A stretch of DNA of 57,724 nucleotides from Pseudomonas sp. Irchel s3f7 (GCF_900187615.1 NZ_FYDO01000037.1:1-57724); one strand, 5' to 3'; counted from the stretch's first letter, positions 43,896 to 52,992 are shown. Translations and numbers: made by a program. The notes: generated from the letters alone by a model not told the origin.

Positions 43896-44507
43896 ATGAC
43901 TGACACCCCCGATCGTGACGAACGCCACCTGGCGCGCATGCAGCGCAAAAAAGCGGTGATCGACGAACGCATCGCCAATTCCCCGAATGAATGCGGCCTG
44001 TTGCTGGTGCTGACCGGTAACGGCAAAGGCAAGAGCAGTTCGGCGTTCGGCATGCTCGCGCGCGCCATGGGCCACGGCATGCAATGCGGTGTGGTGCAGT
44101 TCATCAAGGGGCGTAACAGCACGGGCGAAGAGTTGTTCTTCCGCCGTTTCCCGGAGCAAGTGCGTTTCCATGTGATGGGCGAGGGCTTTACCTGGGAAAC
44201 CCAGGATCGCCAGCGCGACATCGCCGCCGCCGAAGCGGCCTGGGAAGTGTCCCGCGAACTGCTGCGCGATCCGTCCGTCGGCCTGGTGGTGCTCGATGAA
44301 TTGAACATCGCCCTCAAGCATGGCTACCTTGACCTCGATCAGGTGCTCAGCGATTTGCAGGCGCGGCCGCCGATGCAGCATGTGATCGTCACGGGCCGCG
44401 CCGCCAAGCCGGAAATGATCGAGATGGCCGACACCGCCACCGAAATGGGCATGCTCAAGCACGCCTTCCAGGCCGGCATCAAAGCGCAGAAAGGCGTCGA
44501 GCTGTGA
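43896..44507 (+). CDS. cobO: Cob(I)yrinic acid a,c-diamide adenosyltransferase
   Basis: This 203-residue BtuR/CobA/CobO-type enzyme transfers the adenosyl group of ATP to cobalt. It has the P-loop GNGKGKSSSA (residues 41-50) and the family segments GHGMQCGVVQFIKGR and VLDELNIALKHGYL. The ATG at 43896 (MTDTPDRDERHLARMQRKK) is the normal start. It is the first gene of the B12 operon; its stop overlaps the cobB GTG start. Confidence 0.96.
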   Translation: MTDTPDRDERHLARMQRKKAVIDERIANSPNECGLLLVLTGNGKGKSSSAFGMLARAMGHGMQCGVVQFIKGRNSTGEELFFRRFPEQVRFHVMGEGFTWETQDRQRDIAAAEAAWEVSRELLRDPSVGLVVLDELNIALKHGYLDLDQVLSDLQARPPMQHVIVTGRAAKPEMIEMADTATEMGMLKHAFQAGIKAQKGVEL

Positions 44508-45886
44508 ATCAACCACGTCATTGCCCGGCGGTACTGATCGCCGCGCCGGCCTCCGGTCAGGGCAAGACCACCGTCACCGCCGCGCTCGCCCGTTTGCATC
44601 GCAACCAGGGGCGCAAGGTTCGCGTGTTCAAATGCGGGCCAGACTTTCTCGACCCGATGATTCTCGAGCGTGCCAGTGGTGCGCCGGTGTATCAACTGGA
44701 CATGTGGATGGTGGGCGAGCAGGAAAGTCGCCGTCTGTTGTGGGAAGCCGCCGGCGAAGCCGACCTGATCCTGATCGAAGGCGTCATGGGTTTATTTGAC
44801 GGAACGCCGTCCAGTGCGGATCTGGCGCGGCACTTCGGTGTGCCGGTGCTGGGCGTCATTGACGGCACCGCCATGGCCCAGACCTTCGGCGCATTGGCGT
44901 TGGGGCTGGCGCGTTATCAGCCGGACTTGCCGTTTGCCGGTGTGCTGGCCAACCGCGTCGGTACGTTGCGCCATGCGCAGTTGCTCGAAGGTAGCCTGAC
45001 CGAGGGACTGCGTTGGTACGGCGCCTTGTCCCGGGAAACCGGAATCGAATTGCCGAGTCGGCACCTCGGTCTGGTGCAGGCCAGTGAATTGAACGATCTC
45101 GATGTGCGCCTCGATGCGGCCGCCGATGCCTTGGCCAGCAGTTGCGAGGTGGCGCTGCCGCCCGCAGTGGCGTTCGCGGCGCCGGACGTGATTGACGTCG
45201 AACCGTTGCTGGCCGGTGTGCGTATCGCCGTGGCCCGGGACGAAGCTTTTGCGTTCACCTACGGCGCGAGCCTGGACCTGTTGCGGGCGATGGGCGCCGA
45301 GTTGTCATTCTTCTCGCCGATCCGCGATAGCGTGTTGCCGGAGGTAGACAGTCTCTATCTGCCGGGCGGTTATCCGGAATTGCACCATGTTGCGCTGTCG
45401 AAAAACACCGCGATGCTTGACGCGATCCGTGCACACCACGGGGCAGGCAAGCCATTGCTCGCCGAGTGTGGCGGCATGCTTTATCTGCTCGATTCGTTGA
45501 CCGATGTCGACGGTGTTCGCGCCGAACTGGTTGGCTTGCTGGCCGGTGATGCGGTGATGCAAAAACGCCTGGCCGCGCTGGCGTTGCAAGCGGTCGAGCT
45601 GCCGGAAGGGTCGTTGCGCGGACACACGTATCATCACTCGCTGACCACCACTGAGCTGACGCCGATTGCCCGGGGCTTGAGCCCTAACGGCGGGCGAGGG
45701 GCCGAGGCGGTTTATCGTGAGGGGCGGATGACTGCTTCTTATGTGCACTTTTATTTTCCGTCCAATCCCTCAGCGATTGCCGCGCTTTTTGCGCCCGACC
45801 TTCAGGACGCCTTCGCTGGCAAGCCAGCTCCTACAAGGGACCACCTCAATCCTGTAGGAACTGGCTTGCCAGCGAAGCGGTCATGA
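44504..45886 (+). CDS. cobB: Cobyrinic acid a,c-diamide synthase
   Basis: This 460-residue glutamine-dependent amidase acts on the a and c side chains of the corrin ring. It has an N-terminal ATP-binding domain (P-loop ASGQGKTTVTAA, about 14-25) and a C-terminal GATase1-like domain with the nucleophile Cys322 (LLAECGGMLYLL). The start is GTG, overlapping cobO. The last 25 residues (436-460, including AFAGKPAPTRDHLNPVGTGL) are encoded by a REPIN inserted at the 3' end and are not family sequence. The stop still overlaps the bluB ATG. Confidence 0.95.
   Translation: MNQPRHCPAVLIAAPASGQGKTTVTAALARLHRNQGRKVRVFKCGPDFLDPMILERASGAPVYQLDMWMVGEQESRRLLWEAAGEADLILIEGVMGLFDGTPSSADLARHFGVPVLGVIDGTAMAQTFGALALGLARYQPDLPFAGVLANRVGTLRHAQLLEGSLTEGLRWYGALSRETGIELPSRHLGLVQASELNDLDVRLDAAADALASSCEVALPPAVAFAAPDVIDVEPLLAGVRIAVARDEAFAFTYGASLDLLRAMGAELSFFSPIRDSVLPEVDSLYLPGGYPELHHVALSKNTAMLDAIRAHHGAGKPLLAECGGMLYLLDSLTDVDGVRAELVGLLAGDAVMQKRLAALALQAVELPEGSLRGHTYHHSLTTTELTPIARGLSPNGGRGAEAVYREGRMTASYVHFYFPSNPSAIAALFAPDLQDAFAGKPAPTRDHLNPVGTGLPAKRS
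45811..45877. repeat. REPIN inside the 3' end of cobB
   Basis: CTTCGCTGGCAAGCCAGCTC faces GAACTGGCTTGCCAGCGAAG, with about 17 bases between the two 25-base copies. The whole pair is translated in the cobB frame and ends six bases before the bluB start. Confidence 0.92.
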
Positions 45887-46533
45887 CTGACAACACCTTC
45901 TCCGAAACCGAGCGCGCAGCGGTCTACCGCGCCATCGCCGAACGTCGCGACATGCGTCACTTCAGCGGTGGCACGGTCGAGCCAGAACTGCTCCGACGTC
46001 TGCTCGAAGCCGCGCATCAGGCGCCCAGCGTGGGGCTGATGCAGCCGTGGCGCTTTATCCGTATCAGCGATCGGGCCTTGCGCGGACAGATTCAGCAACT
46101 GGTGGAAGAAGAGCGCATCCGCACCGCCGAAGCCCTCGGTGAGCGCAGCGACGAGTTCATGAAACTCAAGGTCGAAGGCATCAACGATTGTGCCGAGGTG
46201 CTGGTCGCCGCGCTGACGGAGGATCGAGAGCGCCATGTTTTCGGTCGGCGCACGTTGCCGGAAATGGACATGGCTTCGTTGTCCTGCGCGATCCAGAACC
46301 TGTGGCTGGCATCCCGCGCCGAAGGACTGGGCATGGGTTGGGTGTCGCTGTTCGAGCCACAAGCCCTGGCGGATTTGTTGCAGTTGCCGGCGGGTGCGAA
46401 GCCGCTGGCGGTGCTGTGCCTGGGGCCGGTCGAGGCATTTTATCCGGCGCCGATGCTGGTGCTCGAAGGCTGGGCGCAGGCGCGTCCGCTGAGTGAACTG
46501 TTGTATGAAAATTATTGGGGAGTGAGTCAATGA
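45883..46533 (+). CDS. bluB: 5,6-dimethylbenzimidazole synthase
   Basis: This is a 216-residue flavin enzyme of the nitroreductase fold that breaks down FMNH2 with oxygen to make the lower ligand DMB. Typical stretches: RRDMRHFSGGTVEPELLRRL, AAHQAPSVGLMQPWRFIRI and AIQNLWLASRAEGLGMGWVS. Its presence implies aerobic synthesis of true B12. Both ends overlap neighbours by four bases. Confidence 0.94.
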   Translation: MTDNTFSETERAAVYRAIAERRDMRHFSGGTVEPELLRRLLEAAHQAPSVGLMQPWRFIRISDRALRGQIQQLVEEERIRTAEALGERSDEFMKLKVEGINDCAEVLVAALTEDRERHVFGRRTLPEMDMASLSCAIQNLWLASRAEGLGMGWVSLFEPQALADLLQLPAGAKPLAVLCLGPVEAFYPAPMLVLEGWAQARPLSELLYENYWGVSQ

Positions 46534-47438
46534 GTGTGGCGTTGTTGAGTGTCGCCGCGGTTGCGCTGGATGCGCTGCTGGGTGAACCCAAACGCTGGCA
46601 TCCGCTGGTGGCGTTCGGCCGTTTTGCCGACCGCATCGAACAACGTTTCAACGGTGAAGGTCGCGGCTGGCGCAGCCATGGCGTCACGGCGTGGGTGATC
46701 GCCGTGTTGCCGCTGACCTTGTTGGCGACTGCATTTTCCTGGGCGCCTTATGTCGGCTGGATCGTCGAGATTCTCGCGCTGTATTGCGCACTCGGCATGC
46801 GCAGCCTCGGTGAACATGTCGAGCCCGTGGCCAAGGCGCTGCGCAGTGATGATCTAGAGGAAGCACGCAAACGCGTGGGCTATCTGGTCAGCCGTCAGAC
46901 CAGCGATCTGGATAAAACCGCAGTCGCCCGCGCCGCCACCGAATCGGTACTGGAGAACGGTAGCGACGCGGTGTTCGCGGCGCTGTTCTGGTTTGCCGTG
47001 GCCGGTGCTCCCGGCGTGGTGCTCTACCGTTTGAGCAACACGCTGGATGCGATGTGGGGCTATCGTAATGAACGCTTTGAGCGTTTTGGCTGGGCGGCGG
47101 CGAAGATCGACGATGTGCTTAATTACATTCCCGCAAGGTTGGTGGCATTGACCTACGCGTTGCTGGGCAAAACCCGGCTGGCGCTGAAGTGCTGGCGCCT
47201 TCAGGGCCCGACCTGGGACAGCCCGAATGCCGGTCCGGTGATGGCGGCAGGGGCAGGAGCGCTGGGTGTCGAGTTGGGCGGGGCGGCGATTTATCACGGT
47301 GAACTGCATCAGCGTCCTCAACTGGGCGAAGGCCCGCCAGCGGACGCCGACTCCATCGACCGAGGCTGGCAATTGGTCCAGCGCGGGGTATGGTTATGGT
47401 TGCTGATTCTCTGCATTGGGGCCGAATTTTATGCTTGA
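46530..47438 (+). CDS. cobD: Adenosylcobinamide-phosphate synthase (CbiB/CobD)
   Basis: This 302-residue inner-membrane protein attaches the aminopropanol phosphate arm to adenosylcobyric acid. The N-terminal ALDALLGEPKRWHPLVAFGR and the later VLYRLSNTLDAMWGYRNERF and GPVMAAGAGALGVELGG segments match the CbiB family; four or five hydrophobic segments are visible. The ATG at 46530 overlaps the bluB stop. It overlaps the next gene by eight bases. Confidence 0.95.
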   Translation: MSVALLSVAAVALDALLGEPKRWHPLVAFGRFADRIEQRFNGEGRGWRSHGVTAWVIAVLPLTLLATAFSWAPYVGWIVEILALYCALGMRSLGEHVEPVAKALRSDDLEEARKRVGYLVSRQTSDLDKTAVARAATESVLENGSDAVFAALFWFAVAGAPGVVLYRLSNTLDAMWGYRNERFERFGWAAAKIDDVLNYIPARLVALTYALLGKTRLALKCWRLQGPTWDSPNAGPVMAAGAGALGVELGGAAIYHGELHQRPQLGEGPPADADSIDRGWQLVQRGVWLWLLILCIGAEFYA

Positions 47439-48423
47439 GCACGGTGGAAGATTGCGCAAGGCCGCGCTCGAATATTGCATAGACGAAGGTGAGTGGCTGG
47501 ACCTGTCGACCGGTCTGGCGCCTTGGCCGTTTCCGGTGCCGGAGATTCCAATGCGGGCCTGGGCGCGGCTGCCGGAAGCCGACGACGGTCTGGAGCACGC
47601 TGCCTGTGATTACTACGGCACATTGCAGGCATTGCCAGTGGCCGGGTCGCAAATGGCCATCCAGCTGCTGCCGCGTTTGCGTCGCGCAGGCAAAGTCGGC
47701 GTGCTGTCACCGTGTTATGCCGAACATGCCGAAGCGTGGCGTCGCAACGGCTACATCGTGCGCGAAGTGGTGGAACAGGAAGTCGACTTCTTTATCGACA
47801 GTTTCGACGTGCTGGTGGTGGTCAATCCAAACAATCCCACGGGGTTGAACCTGACGCCTGATCGCTTGCTCGACTGGCACGCGCGGCTGGCCCAGCGCGG
47901 TGGCTGGCTGGTAGTGGATGAGGCGTTCATGGACAACACACCGCAGCTGAGCCTCGCGCCGTTTGCCCATCAGGTCGGATTGATCGTGCTGCGTTCCTTC
48001 GGCAAGTTTTTCGGTCTGGCCGGGGTGCGATTGGGTTTCGTCCTGGCGGAGCGCAAGTTGCTCAAATTGCTCGCCGAACAAGTAGGGCCGTGGGCGGTGA
48101 GCGGGCCGACGCGAACAATAGGGCAGGCATGCTTGCGTGATACCGAAGGCCATGCGCGCCAGCGGGCACGCGCCGAAGTGGCCAGTGAGCGCCTGGCCTC
48201 GCTGCTGAAGCAACACGGATTCAACCCTCAGGGCGGCTGCGCCTTGTTCCAGTGGCTGATCACTGATCGTGCCGAAGTCCTTTATGAATTCATGGCCCGG
48301 CGCGGCATTCTGCTGCGTCTGTTCACACACAACAGCAGCCTGCGTTTCGGCTTGCCGGGCGCCGAAGCCGATTTCGCACGCCTGGCCGCTGCACTCGAAG
48401 CTTTCGCCAAGGAAAACCCATGA
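47431..48423 (+). CDS. cobC: Threonine-phosphate decarboxylase
   Basis: This is a 330-residue PLP enzyme of the aminotransferase class I fold making (R)-1-amino-2-propanol phosphate for CobD. It starts MLEHGGRLRKAALEYCID, with DLSTGLAPWPFP following. The PLP lysine is Lys192 in LRSFGKFFGLAGVRLGF, and the conserved Asp is in VVDEAFMD. It overlaps cobD and cobQ, consistent with tight coupling. Confidence 0.93.
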   Translation: MLEHGGRLRKAALEYCIDEGEWLDLSTGLAPWPFPVPEIPMRAWARLPEADDGLEHAACDYYGTLQALPVAGSQMAIQLLPRLRRAGKVGVLSPCYAEHAEAWRRNGYIVREVVEQEVDFFIDSFDVLVVVNPNNPTGLNLTPDRLLDWHARLAQRGGWLVVDEAFMDNTPQLSLAPFAHQVGLIVLRSFGKFFGLAGVRLGFVLAERKLLKLLAEQVGPWAVSGPTRTIGQACLRDTEGHARQRARAEVASERLASLLKQHGFNPQGGCALFQWLITDRAEVLYEFMARRGILLRLFTHNSSLRFGLPGAEADFARLAAALEAFAKENP

Positions 48424-49871
48424 CGACGTTGATGGTGCAGGGCACCACCTCGGACGCCGGTAAAAGTACGTTGGTAACCGCGCTGTGCCGCTGGGTCACC
48501 CGTCAAGGTGTCAGCGTGGTGCCGTTCAAACCGCAGAACATGGCACTCAACAGTGCGGTGACCGCCGACGGTGGCGAGATCGGTCGTGCGCAGGCGGTGC
48601 AGGCCCAGGCGGCTAATCTTGAACCACACACCGACATGAACCCCGTGCTGCTCAAGCCGAACAGCGACACCGGCGCGCAGGTGATCATTCATGGTCGCGC
48701 CATCACAAGCATGAATGCCGTCGCCTATCACGACTACAAAACCATCGCCATGCAAGCGGTGCTGGCGTCCCACGAACGGTTGAGCGCGGCGTATCCGGTG
48801 GTGATGGTCGAAGGCGCGGGCTCCCCGGCCGAGATCAATCTGCGGGCCGGCGACATCGCCAATATGGGCTTTGCCGAAGCGGTGGATTGCCCGGTGCTGC
48901 TGATTGCCGACATCAATCGCGGCGGGGTCTTCGCGCATCTGGTGGGCACGCTGGAACTGCTGTCACCGAGCGAACAGGCGCGCATCAAAGGCTTCATCAT
49001 CAACCGTTTTCGTGGCGACATTGCCCTGTTGCAACCGGGGCTCGACTGGCTGGAAGAGCGGACCGGAAAACCGGTGATTGGCGTCCTGCCCTACGTGATG
49101 GACCTGCACCTGGAAGCCGAGGACGGCATCGATCAGCGCCAGACCGACAAGGCTGAGCAAGTGCTGAAAGTGGTGGTGCCGGTACTGCCGCGCATCAGCA
49201 ATCACACCGATTTCGATCCCTTGCGTCTGCATCCGCAAGTCGATCTGCAATTCATCGGCCCGGGCCAGGCGATGCCACCGGCCGACCTGATCATCCTTCC
49301 CGGTTCGAAAAGTGTGCGCAGCGATTTGGCGTTTCTGCGTGCCAATGGCTGGGAAAGTGCCATCGCCCGGCATCTGCGTTACGGCGGCAAGGTCTTGGGG
49401 ATTTGCGGCGGTCTGCAAATGCTCGGTGAGCACGTGCACGACCCACTGGGGCTCGAAGGCGCCCCGGGTTCCAGCGCAGGCTTGGGATTGCTGGCGTTCG
49501 AAACCGTGCTCGAAGAGCACAAGCAACTACGCAATGTGCGTGGTCGTCTGGCGTTGGAAGATGCGCCGGTGACGGGTTATGAAATTCATGCAGGCGTGAC
49601 CACCGGCCCCGCGCTGGAAAATGCGGCGGTGTTGCTGGATGACGGTCGTTGCGACGGTGCGCAAAGTATCGACGGGCAGGTTTTCGGCACTTATCTGCAC
49701 GGCCTGTTCGAGTCGCCGGCAGCGTGCAGCGCACTGTTGCGTTGGGCGGGTTTGCAGGATGTGCAGGAGGTGGATTACCACGGCTTGCGTGAGCGGGATA
49801 TCGAGCGGCTGGCGGACCTGGTGGAGACGCATCTGGATACCGAATTACTGCGTCGGCTCTGCGGGATTTGA
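48420..49871 (+). CDS. cobQ: Cobyric acid synthase
   Basis: This 483-residue enzyme amidates the b, d, e and g side chains. The N-terminal ATP-binding domain has MVQGTTSDAGKSTLVTALCR and PFKPQNMALNS. The C-terminal GATase1 domain has Cys329 in LGICGGLQMLG and a conserved His near GTYLHGLFES. It overlaps cobC by four bases (ATGA). A REPIN follows before cobU. Confidence 0.96.
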   Translation: MTTLMVQGTTSDAGKSTLVTALCRWVTRQGVSVVPFKPQNMALNSAVTADGGEIGRAQAVQAQAANLEPHTDMNPVLLKPNSDTGAQVIIHGRAITSMNAVAYHDYKTIAMQAVLASHERLSAAYPVVMVEGAGSPAEINLRAGDIANMGFAEAVDCPVLLIADINRGGVFAHLVGTLELLSPSEQARIKGFIINRFRGDIALLQPGLDWLEERTGKPVIGVLPYVMDLHLEAEDGIDQRQTDKAEQVLKVVVPVLPRISNHTDFDPLRLHPQVDLQFIGPGQAMPPADLIILPGSKSVRSDLAFLRANGWESAIARHLRYGGKVLGICGGLQMLGEHVHDPLGLEGAPGSSAGLGLLAFETVLEEHKQLRNVRGRLALEDAPVTGYEIHAGVTTGPALENAAVLLDDGRCDGAQSIDGQVFGTYLHGLFESPAACSALLRWAGLQDVQEVDYHGLRERDIERLADLVETHLDTELLRRLCGI

Positions 49872-49887
49872 GATGCCTTTCAAGGCC

Positions 49888-49958
49888 TCATCGCGGCTAA
49901 GCCCGCTCCCGCAGAGAACACCACATAACCCTGTGGGAGCGAGCCTGCTCGCGATGAC
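49888..49958. repeat. REPIN with two unlike REP copies, between cobQ and cobU
   Basis: TCATCGCGGCTAAGCCCGCT on the left and GTGGGAGCGAGCCTGCTCGC on the right are inverted relatives, but the left copy belongs to a variant class (GCGGGCTTAGCCGCGATGA when complemented). Confidence 0.8.
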
Positions 49959-49994
49959 TGAAGTCGCCTCAACGAAGATTCTAGGAAAAAAACC

Positions 49995-50516
49995 ATGCTC
50001 CAACTGATCCTCGGCGGCGCTCGCTCCGGCAAGAGTCGCCTGGCAGAAAAACTCGCCACCGACAGCGCGCTGGCCGTGACCTACATCGCCACCAGCCAAC
50101 CGCTGGACGGGGAAATGAGCGATCGCGTGGCCCATCACCGCGCCCGTCGTCCCGTCGAATGGGCGTTGATCGAAGAACCGCTGGAACTGGCGCGGGTGCT
50201 GCGTGAGAACGCGAGCGCCGAGCGTTGCCTGCTGGTGGATTGCCTGACCTTGTGGCTGACCAATCTGCTGATGCAGGACGATGTCGAGCGTTTAGGCGCC
50301 GAGCGTGAGTCCTTGCTGGACTGCCTGGCATCGTTGCCGGGGGAAATCATTTTTGTCAGCAACGAGACCGGGATGGGCGTCGTGCCGCTGGGCGAATTGA
50401 CTCGCCGTTATGTCGATGAAGCCGGTTGGCTGCATCAAGCCCTGGCCGAGCGCTGTGACCGCGTCATCCTCACCGTCGCCGGCCTGCCCCTGACTTTGAA
50501 AGGAACTGCGTTATGA
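49995..50516 (+). CDS. cobU: Adenosylcobinamide kinase/guanylyltransferase
   Basis: This 173-residue bifunctional enzyme phosphorylates adenosylcobinamide and adds GMP. It has the P-loop GGARSGKSR (7-15) and the family motifs THPSQP-like YIATSQPLDGEM, HHRARRP and DCLTLWLTNLL. It is called CobP in the Pseudomonas denitrificans naming. It starts 123 bases after cobQ, beyond a REPIN, and overlaps cobT by four bases. Confidence 0.95.
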   Translation: MLQLILGGARSGKSRLAEKLATDSALAVTYIATSQPLDGEMSDRVAHHRARRPVEWALIEEPLELARVLRENASAERCLLVDCLTLWLTNLLMQDDVERLGAERESLLDCLASLPGEIIFVSNETGMGVVPLGELTRRYVDEAGWLHQALAERCDRVILTVAGLPLTLKGTAL

Positions 50517-51568
50517 CCCACGCCTGGTGGCTGAACCCCTGCAAACCTGTCGATGCGCAAGCACTCGAGCAGGCGCAAGCGCGACAGCAGCAACTGACCA
50601 AACCGGCCGGTTCCCTCGGTCAACTGGAGTCGGTGGCGATACAGCTGGCGGGTCTGCAGGGGCAGGTCAAGCCGAGTCTGGATCAGCTGTGGATCGCGAT
50701 TTTTGCCGGTGATCATGGCGTGGTCGCCGAAGGGGTTTCGGCGTTCCCTCAGGAAGTCACCGGGCAGATGCTGCACAACTTTGTCAGTGGTGGCGCGGCG
50801 ATCAGCGTATTGGCGCGGCAGTTGGGTGCTTCCCTCGAAGTGGTCGATCTCGGCACGATTACGCCATCACTCAGTCTGCCGGGTGTGCGGCACCTGAACA
50901 TCGGTCCTGGCACGTCGAACTTCGTACAGGGTCCGGCGATGACCGTGGCTCAGGGCGAACTCGCTTTGCAGGCCGGTCGCGACAGCGCGCAACGGGCCAA
51001 AGCAGCAGGCACGCAACTGTTTATCGGCGGTGAAATGGGCATCGGCAACACCACCGCCGCCAGTGCGTTGGCGTGTGCATTGCTCGATTGCGCGGTGGCG
51101 CATTTGACCGGGCCGGGAACCGGACTGAATGCCGCCGGTGTCAGCCACAAGGCGCAGGTTATCGAGCGCGCTTTAGCGATACACGGGGCACAGCGGGGCG
51201 ATGCGTTGCAGACGCTGTTCAATCTGGGTGGTTTTGAGATTGCCGCGCTGGTGGGCGCTTATCTGGCTTGTGCCCAGGAAGGAATCGCGGTGCTGGTGGA
51301 CGGCTTCATTTGCAGCGTCGCGGCGCTGGTCGCGGTGCGCTTGAACCCGCAGTGTCGCCCATGGCTGTTGTTCGGTCATCGCGGCGCCGAGCCGGGTCAT
51401 CGGCATGTACTGGAAACCCTGCACGCTGAACCGCTGCTCGACCTCGGCCTGCGTCTGGGTGAGGGCAGTGGGGCCGCGCTGGCAGTTCCGTTGTTGCGTC
51501 TGGCATGCGACCTCCACGGGCAGATGGCGACCTTCGCCGAAGCGGCTGTGGCGGATCGTCCGGTATGA
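50513..51568 (+). CDS. cobT: Nicotinate-nucleotide:dimethylbenzimidazole phosphoribosyltransferase
   Basis: This is a 351-residue enzyme that makes alpha-ribazole phosphate from DMB. Visible family motifs: TKPAGSLGQLE, IFAGDHGVVAEGVSAFPQEV, GEMGIGNTTAASAL and, near the C-terminus, LRLGEGSGAALAVPLL with the catalytic Glu317. It is also called CobU in the P. denitrificans naming. Its stop overlaps the phosphatase ATG. Confidence 0.96.
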   Translation: MTHAWWLNPCKPVDAQALEQAQARQQQLTKPAGSLGQLESVAIQLAGLQGQVKPSLDQLWIAIFAGDHGVVAEGVSAFPQEVTGQMLHNFVSGGAAISVLARQLGASLEVVDLGTITPSLSLPGVRHLNIGPGTSNFVQGPAMTVAQGELALQAGRDSAQRAKAAGTQLFIGGEMGIGNTTAASALACALLDCAVAHLTGPGTGLNAAGVSHKAQVIERALAIHGAQRGDALQTLFNLGGFEIAALVGAYLACAQEGIAVLVDGFICSVAALVAVRLNPQCRPWLLFGHRGAEPGHRHVLETLHAEPLLDLGLRLGEGSGAALAVPLLRLACDLHGQMATFAEAAVADRPV

Positions 51569-52140
51569 CCCTGCGCCTGGATCTGTTGCGTCACGGTGAA
51601 ACCGAACTGGGCGGTGGCCTGCGCGGCAGCCTCGACGATGCGCTGACCGACAAGGGCTGGGCGCAGATGCGTGCGGCAGTGGTCGAGCAACGACCCTGGG
51701 ATCGCCTGGTCAGTTCGCCGTTGCAGCGTTGTGCGCGATTCGCGCAAGAACTCGGTGCGCAACTGTCTGTGCCCGTGAGCCTGGACAAAGACCTGCAAGA
51801 GCTGCATTTCGGTGACTGGGAAGGGCAAAGCGCTGCGGTGTTGATGGAAACCGATGCAGAGGGTCTGGGCCGGTTCTGGGCCGATCCTTATGCGTTTACG
51901 CCGCCTCAAGGTGAGCCGGTCGCGGATTTTTCCAGGCGAGTGCTGACGGCGGTGGCGCGGCTACAGGTTTCATACGCTGGCGAGCGCGTGTTGCTGATCA
52001 GTCATGGCGGCGTCATGCGTTTGTTGCTGGCCCAGGCGCGTGGCTTGCCGCGTGAGCAACTGCTCAACGTTGAGGTCGGGCATGGTGCGTTGTTCTCGCT
52101 GACGGTGACGTCCGGTGGCGTGTTAAGGGAAGTCGTCTGA
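51565..52140 (+). CDS. cobC: Alpha-ribazole phosphatase (histidine phosphatase family)
   Basis: This 191-residue enzyme of the phosphoglycerate-mutase-like family has the phospho-accepting His10 in LLRHGETELGG, SSPLQRCARFA and the second His in LLISHGGVMRLLL. By position in the operon it most likely removes the 5' phosphate of alpha-ribazole phosphate or of adenosylcobalamin phosphate. The symbol follows the enteric naming and is unrelated to the decarboxylase above. The ATG at 51565 overlaps cobT. Confidence 0.88.
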   Translation: MTLRLDLLRHGETELGGGLRGSLDDALTDKGWAQMRAAVVEQRPWDRLVSSPLQRCARFAQELGAQLSVPVSLDKDLQELHFGDWEGQSAAVLMETDAEGLGRFWADPYAFTPPQGEPVADFSRRVLTAVARLQVSYAGERVLLISHGGVMRLLLAQARGLPREQLLNVEVGHGALFSLTVTSGGVLREVV

Positions 52141-52142
52141 CC

Positions 52143-52874
52143 ATGTTGCCATTCTGGATCGCCCTGCAATTCCTCAGCAGCCTGCCGATTCGCTTGCCGG
52201 GCATGCCTGTGCCTCAGGCGTTGGGACGGTCATTGCTGTTTTACCCGCTGGTGGGGTTGTTGTTCGGTGCGATTCTTTGGGCGCTGAACGGGTTGCTGCT
52301 CGGAACGCCGCTGTTGCTGCATGCGGCGCTGTTGCTCACCGTTTGGGTCTTGCTCAGTGGTGCACTGCATCTGGATGGTCTGGCAGATAGCGCCGATGCC
52401 TGGCTCGGTGGTTTCGGCGACCGCGAGCGCACCTTGACCATCATGAAAGACCCCCGCAGCGGGCCGATTGCGGTCGTCACGTTGGTGTTGGTGTTGCTGC
52501 TCAAGTTCGCGGCGCTGCTGGCATTGATCGAACAGCAACAGGCGCTGGCGTTGCTGATTGTTCCATTGATCGGTCGCAGTGCGTTGCTGGGCATATTTCT
52601 GACGACGCCTTACGTGCGGCCTGGTGGTCTGGGGCAAGCGTTGGCTGATCATCTTCCGCGCTCTGCGGGCAAGCGGGTTTTGGCACTCAGCGCGGTGGTC
52701 TGCGTGTTGATCGCCGGGTTGAACGGCGTGGTGGCGGTGGTGCTGGCGACGTTGGGTTTTGTCTGGTTGCGTCAGGTGATGCTGCGGCGCCTGGGCGGGA
52801 CGACCGGTGACACAGCGGGCGCAATGCTGGAGTTGCTGGAAGTTGCAGTGCTGGCAGGCTTGGCGCTGGTCTGA
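52143..52874 (+). CDS. cobS: Adenosylcobinamide-GDP ribazoletransferase (cobalamin synthase)
   Basis: This is a 243-residue integral membrane enzyme that joins alpha-ribazole to adenosylcobinamide-GDP, the last step of B12 synthesis. The motif LHLDGLADSADAWLGGFGDR (with acidic residues for Mg2+) and MKDPRSGPIAVVTLVLVLLL are diagnostic; several membrane helices follow. It is also called CobV. It starts 2 bases after the phosphatase stops and is the last gene of the operon. Confidence 0.95.
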   Translation: MLPFWIALQFLSSLPIRLPGMPVPQALGRSLLFYPLVGLLFGAILWALNGLLLGTPLLLHAALLLTVWVLLSGALHLDGLADSADAWLGGFGDRERTLTIMKDPRSGPIAVVTLVLVLLLKFAALLALIEQQQALALLIVPLIGRSALLGIFLTTPYVRPGGLGQALADHLPRSAGKRVLALSAVVCVLIAGLNGVVAVVLATLGFVWLRQVMLRRLGGTTGDTAGAMLELLEVAVLAGLALV

Positions 52875-52885
52875 TTGCGATCAAC

Positions 52886-52911
52886 TGTAGGAGCGAGCTT
52901 GCTCGCGATGG
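52886..52911 (+). repeat. Single REP after cobS
   Basis: TGTAGGAGCGAGCTTGCTCG followed by CGATGG. No T-run follows, so it is not an obvious terminator. Confidence 0.8.
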
Positions 52912-52973
52912 CGATCGACCAAGCTCCACCCCAGTCACAGAAAAGAATCCATGTAACTTGATTTAACCGACTC

Positions 52974-52989
52974 GCGGGTATATACACGC
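52974..52989. promoter_or_regulatory. Probable MarR operator at its own start
   Basis: GCGGGTATATACACGC is a palindrome with one mismatch, ending three bases before the marR ATG, and matches the perfect copy at 53418-53435. It would overlap the ribosome site, consistent with autorepression. Confidence 0.65.
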
Positions 52990-52992
52990 ACT

